Below are positions 18,884 through 28,039 of a DNA stretch of 36,153 nt, one piece after another. The position numbers and the translations under genes are program-made. Source of the DNA: Triparma columacea (taxonomy: Eukaryota; Sar; Bolidophyceae; Parmales; Triparmaceae); the NCBI GenBank assembly GCA_030267965.1, contig BRYA01000035.1, forward strand, positions 8,658 through 44,810. Direction: 5' to 3'. How positions within the stretch are numbered: position 1 is the stretch's first letter; each line of letters begins with the position of its first letter. The notes under the pieces are model-generated. The model was not told the origin of the DNA, did no database searches, and saw only the letters and a list, made by a program, of their open reading frames with translations.

Positions 18884-21253
18884 ATGTCTACTGGTATGTC
18901 ATCTTCATCATCTAACGCAGATGTATCTACAGTACGTATCTCAAGGGAGCTAAATTCCCTTGGTCTCCATTCTCCAGACACTCCCCCTTCCTCATCCTCC
19001 TCTTTATTACCTCCTCATATACAATGTATGTGTTATAGGAGTGTGGGGGGGGTAGCAGAGCAAGAACAACAACAACAAAGCAGTACTAGCGCCGGTATTG
19101 TAGTCATATTTAGCTTAAAGAGCAAGAGTAGACACTCGGGAGATACACTTATTGAGGTGAGTCATTTTACAACGGCTAAGGCCTCGGTAGCTGCAGCCGC
19201 TTCTTGCTATTGCTTGCGCCAAGCAGCCTCTGCAGCGTCCGCCTCCGCCTTCGCCTTTGCTTCCGCCTTCGCCTTTGTTTCCGCCTTCGCCTTTGCTGCC
19301 GCTTCCGCTTCCGCTTTCGCCTGCCCATTTTATGTCCATTTTATGCCCCCATCCAACCTTTTCAATGCAAATTATGGACCCTAACCCTCAATCCAATCAT
19401 AACATCCTCCACTAGGTACTCCTAAACTGTAAAATCCCTCCAAACTATCCCTTCTCACCTCCCCTAATAACCCTAACCTCTCCACCCTCTGCCTTATCCG
19501 AGTACACTCCCAACACTCCCGTTCCCTTATCCCTCCACTGGACTCCCTCCCTAACCCTAACCTCCGCCGTCGTAGACGTAGGCGTTAGAGTAAAGGAGGC
19601 CCTTTTATCTGGTGAGCCCATAACCCACGAGTCCAATACAACCATGTCTCCCTCCTCCCAAGCTACCTCCTCTCTATCTCCCACCCCACAACCACCGGTA
19701 GACGTATCGAAGCTAAGGGTGGGAGACGTGGTATTAGCGAATCTCATCCCACAGGAATACGAGAAATACCCAGTCGAGTGTTTACGACGTCCCGATTTCA
19801 TATCATCATCCCGACGTCGTTCCTCATCCTCCAAAGCATCCTCGATGTTCAGTAGTATGGTAACCGCTGCAAGGGGGGTTAAAAAAGGCGTGCTTGAGGA
19901 CAGCTATCTGTATGTGGGGGGGGACACTATTCTTGAAGTTAGTACACCGAAATTCGGGAATGGGAGTACGGTTGATGTCGTGCTTCCTATTACTACGCTA
20001 AGCAAGGTAAGGGGTGTGGGGGGGGGGAAGGGGGGGAGGGGGGAGGGGAGAGATGGTATTTTTTTGTTGTTGAGATAATGGCTAGACTTTAAACAACCAA
20101 GAACCCAACTAACCTTAAGGATTTCAACCGCTTCTAACTTAACGTTTTCTTCGCGACCCTCCCCCCTCTCCCCCCCCCCCACACGCACAGCTAAAATTCA
20201 GGAGAGGTGAATCCGTCTCCTTCACCTTCAAAGGAAACTCCACGTCCCCTTTAATCTACCTCGCCCGTGATTCCGAGTCCATAGTCCGTCTCGTAAAGCA
20301 GACAATGTCGCACAAGGGCGTGATCGGTAAGCACTTAAAGCCCTCCCAGGTCCGCGAAGTTGAGCGTGCCGTTGAACTCGTTACTCTTATACAAGTTAAG
20401 GAAGCATCACTAGACGGTGGGAAGCCACCGAGCTTGCAACTTGTGGAGGAGATTATGGACTTGTATAGAAGGGCTATTGAGACGTTTGTGGGTTTGGGGG
20501 ATGAGAGGTATAAGGGGGTTAAGGAGGCTATGGTTAAATTCCTAGGTAGGGGGGACGTCGTTAGAGCGCTAGATGGAGGGAGGATTAAAGGGGTTACTAA
20601 CGACACTTTAAGCGACGACGAGAGTGATGGGGAGGAAGAGGAAGGGGAGGGTGGGGGGATGGAAGGGAAAGTTAGGGATACGGTTAAAATGGTTGAAGAT
20701 ACTGTCAAGAATGCTGAAAATATTAAAACACCGGAGAAGGTAAGATGAAGATGAAGGAGAGTAAATGTATACTTCATATATTAACACATCACCAACCGCA
20801 CCCTCAACTTCAAACCCCTTCACGCACACCAACAAACAACAGAAATCCCCTTCTCCGAACACGAAACCTGTCTTCACTCCTAGGGTCCGTAAAACCCCCA
20901 AGGCCTCAACTCCCAAGGGTGAGCTTCTCGTCCGTAGTCCAAAGTTCGACGTTGTATACATCGGTAGCAGTACATCCGATCTAGGCTCTGACGACGACTG
21001 CGACGTTGTTAACGGTGTTAACGGAGGAGCAGAGGGTGATGAGTTAGACTTTGACGAACTTATGAAATCCGTAGATGACATCGTTACTGAAATCGGGTCT
21101 GAGATAGGGAAGGTTGGGGAGGAAGGGACGAATAAGGGAGGGGATACGGACACGGACGTTGAGAGTATTGAGGGGGAACTTAAGGAGGAACTGAAGGATA
21201 TTATTAAAACTTTAGATGAAGGGATCAATGAGATTGACGGGATTGATATTTAA
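18884..21253 (+). CDS. UBC-like plus PH-like domain protein, unnamed
   Basis: Exons are 18884-19156, 19416-20006, 20191-20739 and 20843-21253, all phase 0, giving 607 aa. A Ser-rich N-terminus is followed from about residue 70 to 150 by a ubiquitin-conjugating-fold (UBC/UEV or RWD) pattern: strand VVIFSLK, then KIPPNYPFSPPLITL across the first junction, then LHWTPSLTLTSAVVDVGV, matching YPxxPP and L-x-W-x-P-x-x-T of E2 folds. No cysteine sits at the expected catalytic place, so it would be non-catalytic. Residues ~225-330 look like a PH-type domain (DSYLYVGGDTILEVS ... VVLPITTLSKLKFRRGESV ... PLIYLARDSESIVRLVKQ). A helical segment and a long acidic tail follow. I know no named protein with this order. 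Both domain calls are pattern-based inference. Confidence 0.62.
19224..19322 (+). repeat. Intronic CT-rich minisatellite
   Basis: Tandem imperfect units of GCCTTCGCCTTTGCTTCC (12-18 bp periods) fill much of the first intron of the UBC/PH-like gene. They read as Ala/Phe/Ser repeats in one frame and Gly-rich repeats on the other strand; neither looks like a real protein. Confidence 0.75.
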
Positions 21254-21774
21254 GATAGGGGAGATGCTTTTAACTCACATCCTAGAGAATCGGAGGAACT
21301 TCTTTAACTTTGAATTCTGGGTTTTATTATTACTATGGTGGTGGTGCCACAAACGGAAGTTGAGTAGGCGCTTGAAGAAGCGGCTTTGCAAGGGACGGCC
21401 GAATGAAAAAAACAGCCGCTAGGAGAGGTTTCGTAACGTTTATGAGGTGAGGATATTCACGCTGATGTTCTTTTTTCGTAATAATTTCATGATCTTATCC
21501 CAGATCAGATTCGATTTTGACAGCTTTTTCAGGTCAAGGAAAGTCCACAGGTTGTCGTCGGAGTTGGCTTCCATACTTTTTAGTTCACTCCCGTATCACT
21601 TTTGGGGTCTCTCGTCGCCTTACACCCCCGGCCCTTTCTTGTCTAGTTATCTTGTAAATATAAAGGATTAGGGTTAACGAGATCTTGAGCACTTTCATCA
21701 CCACCCTGCCCTTAACAGCCCGTGGGCAACGTTGAGAGTTTGGCTTCATTTGACCCTGTCATTTACATATTAAG
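21254..21774. other. Intergenic spacer
   Basis: This 521-bp spacer lies between the UBC/PH-like gene and the exchanger gene, both plus strand. A short frame overlapping its left end (21216-21422) ends in a hydrophobic then very basic peptide, but it overlaps the real gene out of frame and I do not call it. The rest is AT-rich, presumably the 3' UTR and the promoter. Confidence 0.45.
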
Positions 21775-24700
21775 ATGGGTGATCAACACTACGATTATGA
21801 CTATGGTATCGACTACGACTATGAATACAACTACGACCCCAGTGACGCTAGGAACCTGGCCAGCAGCCCCGCAGATGCACTTGACATAGTCGGCTCTAAT
21901 TCTACCAATGGTACAGATCACAACGGCGAGTATCACCACGCACATGCCTACTATGAGGATAGTCTGTTGGCCCCTTTCGCTTTGCTCCTCTTCGGGGCGA
22001 TTCTACGACACAGCACAAGGTAAGGGAGCAGTTGGGTCAACCCGAACTTGGAACCAACAGGTTCAATTATTTGGCCTCTGGGGACATGAGTGGGATTTTA
22101 GACATTATATTCGGATGTGTACTCGTTAACTCACCATCAACGATCCGCTTGCTCGGCCTAACCTTCCCCATCTCGCAGAGAAATACCTATCCCTTATACG
22201 ATGCAACTACTAATAACAGGCCTCGTGCTTGGACTCGGTGCCAAAGAGGACATGAACTGGTGGGGGATGGCTACGGAAGATGGCGAGACGGACTCCGCCC
22301 TCCACAAGTCCATCAATGGTCTGGCCAAGCTTGATGCCCACCTCATGCTCCACATCTTCCTCCCCCCCTTAATTTTCGAGTCCGCCGCCTCCCTCGAGTG
22401 GCACCTCTTCGACAAGGCCAAAACCTACATCGCCTGCCTAGCCGGCCCTGGCATCCTCGTCGCCACCCTGCTAACCGCCCAGGTTTTGAACCTCTTGCAC
22501 CGGGACATGAAAATGTCCCCCCTCGAGCACTGCCCCGTAGAGGCGTCGTACAGCGTGTGGCCCCCGGCGGCGGGGCTACTCATCGGGGTCATCTTAAGCG
22601 CCACCGATCCGGTAGCCGTTGTAGCACTCCTTAAGGAGTTGGGGGTGAAGGCGAGCCTCAGCACAAGGTGAGAAGGGAAAAGACTATTATGAAAAGGGTA
22701 TGACGTAAAATATTATTACATACACGACACAAAGTCCCAACCCACCATACCCTTTCTTCTAACCCATCGACGCAATCCATCCCCATCCCCACCCCCAACC
22801 CGCTCTGCCTCGCCCCTCAGCATTGAGGGCGAAAGTCTCTTCAATGACGGTACTGCTCTCGTTATTTTCCTCATCGTCGTCGGCATGGTCGACGGCTCCG
22901 ACACCAGCAGCGGTGCCGTTGACTACATCTCGAAGTTCATCGTCATGTCCTTCGGGGGCATGATCTGGGGGACCGTCTTCGGCTTCATCATAGTCACGTG
23001 GCTCGGGGTTATCTTTAACGACGCAATGTCGGAAATCACCATCACAATGTCCTCTGCCTACCTCTGCTTCTACCTCGCCGAGAGGGTCCTCGGAGTGAGC
23101 GGTGTTATCGCCGTCGTGTGCTACGGGCTCTACTTCGGGTCCATCGGCAGGACCAGGGTGTCCCCAGAGGTGGCGCACTTCCTCGAGGAGTTCTGGGAGC
23201 TCCTCGCCTTCTTCGGGAACACCCTCATTTTTGTCATCGCGGGAATTGTAATCGGCCGCGACGTTGACGGCGACCTCTTGACAGGGAGCAACGTGGGAAA
23301 GCTCTTTCTCATTTACGTTGGATGCTCCATCGTCCGAGGCTTCGTTATCGGCCTTGTCTACTCGTTCCTGTCCAAGTGCGGCGTGCCCCTCCAAAAGGAG
23401 GACCAGGTCATCGCTTGGTGGGGAGGGCTCCGCGGAGCCGTCGGCCTGGCCCTCGCGATGATGGTGTTTGCCAACGACTGCGTCCCCAAGGAGATCAGGG
23501 ACTACACCCTCTTCTACACCTCGGGTATCGTCATACTAACGGTGTGCGTCAACTCCCTGAGCATGCCCAACCTTGTATCCTTCATGGAGATGGACAGGGT
23601 CGCACCGAGTAGGCAGATGGTCTTCGACCAGGCCATGAGGAACCTCAGGGCGGCAGGGGACAAGCAGGAGGCCATTCTGAGGTCCGACCACGTCTTCGAC
23701 TCCGCCGTCTGGGATGTCGTCAGGAGCTACTACTTCGAGGTCCCCAAGGCTAAGCAGGCCATCGAGCAGGGCGTGAAGAACACGAGCGATAAGCAAAAGC
23801 TTGAGGCCAAGGAGGCTAGGAGGAGGGTTCTCATGATTTGCAAGAAGTCCTACTGGAAGCAGTTCCAGGACGGCCTCCTGGGAAACCACGCCGTTAAGTA
23901 TCTAATGCACCACACCGACATCGCCATCGACAACGAATGCGAGATCAACGAGTGGGATACCTTCTCGACGCTGCTGAAGTTCAACAGTTCCATCAACAAC
24001 GAAAGGAGGGAGGAGCAGGGAACTGAGCTCGACGCAAAGAGCAAGAAGCGGAGGACCCTCTTAAAGATGCTGGACTCGGTCCTCACGATCTGCGTCATTT
24101 TGGTCCTTGTCATAGTAGCTTGTGTTTGGTCCATCTTCACCGAGGACACCGACAACAAAGAAATGACAGCCTACAGAGTATTCGAGTACGTCTCTACGTT
24201 CATCTTCACCGTCGAACTCACCGTCCGCCTTTACTGCCTCGGCGACTTTCACAGTTTCATCGCTGACCCGTACACCGTGGTTGACTCCCTCGTGGTTGTC
24301 TTGGACTTGCTCCTCCTGCTTGCGGGTGACGTGCTAGGAAGTGCCGGTAGCTTCACGAAGGGCTTGCGCGTTATTAGGTTCGTCCGCCTCATCAGGCTGG
24401 TGAGGTTTGCGAGGTTGGCCAAGAAGATCCAGGACACTAACTTGGAGGCCGTCAGCGACACCAAGAGCCTCTGGGACAAGAGCGAGGGAGTTGCGAAGAA
24501 CTACAAGAGGAGAATTTTGTACAACCAGCTTCAGCACGGCTACGACGTTGCATCGGGCTTCAAAATTGCGAGGGAAGAGGCTCTCGATTTGCTCTCTGGC
24601 TTGCTTGGGTCGGCCACACGGTTCCAGGCCATCAGGGACGAGATCGAGGAGGACCTGAAGAGTGTTCGATCCTCGCTTCTGGACATGCAGAGGCTGTACT

Positions 24701-26238
24701 CCGAGATCGCGAGCAGTATCACAACCGGCATCGCCGCGAGAACTGTCTTGAACAAGCAGCGTCATGCCATTCATGACTTGTTCCACGAGGGTATGTTGGA
24801 CAAGTCCGAGATGGACAAGATGATAGGTAGCGTGGAGTATCAGATGAAGAGGCTCCAGTACCAGCCGCCCGTGATTTCGATGCCGGCTAAGGAGGACCTG
24901 CTGAAGCAGATTCCTTGGCTCGAGTGTTTGAGTATGGACCAGCTCTCAGGGGCTGTGGACAGCTTTGAGGACTCGGTCTTCACTAGGGGAGATGTGCTAC
25001 TTAAGCAGGACGACATGGATGACACCGTGTATGTGCTGGCGCGAGGGACGGTGGTGGTGGAGCTGGAGACCCAGCTGGGGGAGAAGATTGAGCTTGACGA
25101 GCTCGGTATGGGGAGCGTCTTCGGGGAGATTTCTTGGGCGCTCAAGAGCTCCAGGGGGGCGAGCATCATCGCCACCAGCCCCGGGCTGCTCTTCAAGATC
25201 GCCGGCTCCAAGCTTACTCAGTTGGCCAATCAGAATCCTGACCTCTCAGATAGGCTGTGGGACACGTGTGGGAGGAGGCTGAGCGAGAACATGATCGCCG
25301 GGCAAATAGAAAACCACAACAAGAGCAGGAGGCAGATTAGGGACATCGTGCACAACATGGACCTCTTCACTGTGAAGGAGAAGAGGGCTGTTGAGTTCAA
25401 GGCCAAGGCGCACGTGATTTTGCTGATTGGAACAGGGGTCCAAATGAACAAGCTGACTGGGGCTGTTGACATGATTGAGTCGCCTGCGATAATAGAAGCG
25501 ATGGAGCCTGGGGTCGACTACTACTCTGTGAGCTTCAGCTCCGAGAGCAAGTTCATGTGCGAGCTGAGCTGTGTCGCGAGGAAGGCTCACGGTGGCAAGT
25601 CAAATTCGCCAATGCTGATCGATAGCAGCAAGGGGAAAGTGGAGGGCACTATTGATAAGCTTCTGGAGGATAAAGGCTCGCCGGATAAGCCTAAGGCAGA
25701 CATTCTGCATAGGTACACGAACGAGAACCTTGCCGCCGACGTCGACGCAATGAACAATCTTCTTGTCGGTGGAGATTTTGATAGGGGGCATTCCCGCATT
25801 AATCGGAATCAGACATTGCAGAGCAAGCAGCGGGGGGCTTTTGGGGCTGACATTGATAAAATTATGAAGAAGAGCGCTAGGGGGGGTCGGCTCACGCAGG
25901 AGGAGGCCTTAAAGACGAGCTTCATACTCAGGGGGGGCAGCACGGTGAAGCTCGAGGGGGATATAGATGTTGACGAAATGATTGCTGTGGGAAACTCGCC
26001 TAATGGTGCCAAGGAAAGGCTGAATGTGACGGCTGATGACGAGGAAGACGACCTCGAGGGGCTCGAGGGGCTCAGTGTGAGTGGGTTAGGGGCGCTAAAC
26101 GGAAGCAGAAATAAAAAGACTCAAGGAAAAGGAGAGGAAGGAAATGGAGAGGTTGAATTCGTACCTTTCAAGAGAAAGAACAGCATGATCAGCAGCAAGA
26201 GGTACAAGGAACCCAGCTCGGTCAAGTACCGAAAGTAA
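21775..26238 (+). CDS. SLC9C: Sperm-type Na+/H+ exchanger with voltage sensor and CNBD
   Basis: Exons are 21775-22019, 22179-22667 and 22821-26238, summing to 4152 nt and 1383 aa (human SLC9C1 is ~1180). A Tyr/Asp-rich N-terminus leads into a cation/proton antiporter domain (IPYTMQLLITGLVLGLG; FLPPLIFESA; ATDPVAVVALLKELG; the ion-site IEGESLFNDG at 246-255, rebuilt across the second intron; WWGGLRGAVGLA with Arg449). A four-helix voltage sensor occupies ~659-780, its S4 having Arg at 761, 764, 767, 770, 773 and 776, every third residue. A cyclic-nucleotide-binding domain covers ~945-1060, its cassette FGEISWALKSSRGAS keeping Glu1014 and Arg1023, so binding looks competent. The family couples membrane voltage and cAMP to intracellular pH in sperm flagella. 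A flagellar-membrane role here is inference. The tail of ~300 residues is basic and unfamiliar. Confidence 0.93.
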
Positions 26239-26399
26239 TGAACGGGCCATAGTGTTCAGTGAAGTTAAACGATGTGCAACGAACATAGCACGCTATAACA
26301 TAATCGGGGGGGGAAAGACTTGTTGAAATTCAAACGCGATTGGCGCATTATTTATGGGCGGTAGTGTAGTAGTAACGATGATTGCCGTCGGCATCTTCT

Positions 26400-27886
26400 T
26401 CATGGTTTCTTTTTCTTCTTCATATCTAGCTGCTTCGGCATTACCTCGGCGTTGCTCGGCGAGTAAAACACCCTGTTGCGGAAGGGGTGAGTGAAGCGAA
26501 TTTAAGAGATGGGGGAGGAAATAGCGAGCTGCGTGGTAAATGCTTTCCTTGCCGCAGAAAGTTGAATAGTTCTTTAATGGCGTCGATTTGTTCTTCCTTG
26601 CTCCTCCTCGCTCCTCCTCTTTCGCTCCAACCTCACCTGTCCCTCTGGCTAATATGCTTAAACTTCTCCGAGTACATCAACCCATCGGTCGCGTGGAACC
26701 AGTCCAAAAATCCCAGCACCCCGTAGTTCACGTTGAACTTAAGATGGTGGAAGTCATGGAACTCTGAAGAGGGCGTGAGGGGGAAGTGGTAGCCGCTGTG
26801 AACCTGGATCGTAACGTGCACAGCCACAATCAGCCAGAGCCAGTACACGAGGACGTGGGAGCCCATTATCCAGGGACCGGCCATCACGGGGAGGAGGTTG
26901 GAGGTGATGTGCTCGATGGGGTCGGCGTAGATGGCGACGAACCCAACGGGGGAGGTCCACTCGTGGTGCTGTTTGTGGAACTTCTTGTAGAACCAAGGCT
27001 CGTGCATCAACCTTGGCGGCGAGCGAAGCGAGTCGCGGGAGGGAGGGGTTGCGTGGAGGGTTAGGATTGTTGCGTTAGGAAGTGATGTAGTTGCTAAGTT
27101 TCTTGATTTTTCCCATTCTCACCTGTGGCCGTAGTAGAATCCGATCTCTTCTATGACTGCAAAAGCCGCGAGGTGCGTGATGAGCGTGTTGAACGACGGT
27201 ATATCCTCGGGGTTCGAGCTCATCCTCTTGTCAGTGACGGAGTAGGTGAGGTATGCTAGGGGACCATTGACAAAGACCTGGTTGAAGAGACAGGTCAAAG
27301 CAGTCCAAACGAGCTTACGGGTCTCGACGGGCTCGTCGTGGTTCTGGATCTTCCATCGGTGAGCGAAAGCGAAAGCTGAGGGGAACATGTCAAACAGAGT
27401 AAGGACAAGGCAGTGTAACCAGAAGAGGATCGTATGCAGGGGCTGCGTACAGTAAACCACGATTATGAAGGCGGCGCGAGCGTCGATGCCACCGGCATAT
27501 GTGAGAACATAGTCGTAGAAGCTAGTGTAGGAGGACTGGACCAAGGCATGGACATCGGCTGCTGCTGCTGCAAGGAAGGGATTTGACTGAATTATGTAGT
27601 CTAGGGCGAAGGAGAATATCACCAGGCCAAGGGTGAAGCCGAAGCTGCTCTTTAACAGCTCGGACACGGGCTGGCGTTCGTATTTGGGCATCTTGGGGGT
27701 GAAGAAGATTTGGACTTGGGGGTGAAGCTTGACAACCTGTGACAGCAAGAAATAACAGAAAACAGTGAAAGTGATTGATCTTGCAAAGTGGGTGAGACGA
27801 GGGAGATCGTTTAGGGCGTGACCGTCCACAAAGTGATACTTGGAGATGTGGGCGTCAAATTTGGATAAAGCCGATAGATTAAACAT
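26400..27886 (-). CDS. Sterol desaturase / fatty acid hydroxylase family enzyme
   Basis: Exons are 27886-27123, 27011-26637 and 26472-26400, totalling 403 aa. Three histidine boxes of the di-iron family are visible: HRLMH (254-258, rebuilt across intron 1), HKQHH (267-271) and HDFHH near 335. Surrounding pattern EEIGFYYGHRLMHEPWFYKK and GFLDWFHATD resembles C4-methylsterol oxidase (ERG25/SMO) and FAXDC2-type enzymes. Several hydrophobic spans fit an ER membrane enzyme. A 73-nt last exon is easy to miss: it ends KKKKKP, giving the KKxx ER-retrieval signal expected for this family. The first ~70 residues are extra compared with relatives and contain a peptide duplicated from the adjacent DsbA-like gene. 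A sequence resembling an acceptor (TTGCTGTCACAG) near 27740 may mean that an intron covers part of it. Confidence 0.85.
27012..27122 (-). other. Intron with CTCGCTTCGCTCG acceptor module
   Basis: This 111-nt first intron of the desaturase gene starts GTGAGAATGGG and ends with CGCGACTCGCTTCGCTCGCC, then GCCAAG and the exon. It shares donor start, length class and the 13-nt element with the 120-nt intron at 11965-12084. Confidence 0.6.
27791..27855 (-). repeat. 65-bp duplication, copy in desaturase 5' end
   Basis: This segment matches 28331-28395 at 60 of 65 positions; all five differences are transitions. On the minus strand both copies encode HISKYHFVDGHALNDLPRL in frame with their genes. 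The copies are exactly 540 bp apart. Confidence 0.9.
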
Positions 27887-27929
27887 ACTCGTAGTTACTT
27901 ACACGTCACTCTAGACAGTCGCGGTTCTT

Positions 27930-28012
27930 GTGTGATGTATTCTAAATTCTCAGCTTGTCCCCAAATTAGCCAGGTTCGGGGTATTCAGCGTCATTAACAA
28001 AGACCACTCCAA
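27930..28012 (-). promoter_or_regulatory. Candidate SECIS element in 3' flank of DsbA-like gene
   Basis: In the minus-strand 3' flank of the DsbA-like gene, ATGA lies at 27994-27991 and the matching GA at 27951-27950. Between them are a potential upper stem (GCT with AGC, then CCCC with GGGG, with an internal bulge) and an AA dinucleotide at 27976-27975, 14 nt after the ATGA. The spacing resembles eukaryotic SECIS elements, where ATGA/GA form the non-canonical quartet and AA sits in the apical loop. Weak points: the internal bulge, a possible pairing of the AA with TT, and a poor lower stem. Only a structure search can settle it. Confidence 0.35.
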
Positions 28013-28039
28013 AACAAAACGCTTGGACTCTCTCAAGCC

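Noticed and set aside
19381..19570. TAACCC-like strings resembling telomere repeats
   Set aside because: There are only scattered CCCTAACC units, and they lie in and beside coding exon 2 of the UBC/PH-like gene; there is no array.
22759..23394. 211-aa acidic minus-strand frame inside the exchanger gene
   Set aside because: It is antisense to the clearly homologous antiporter domain; its Asp/Glu/His composition is typical of a shadow frame.
26354..26494. 46-aa plus-strand ORF with a hydrophobic, signal-like start (MGGSVVVTMIAVGIFF)
   Set aside because: It is antisense to the newly recognised last exon of the desaturase gene, whose splice junction and KKxx ending are more convincing.
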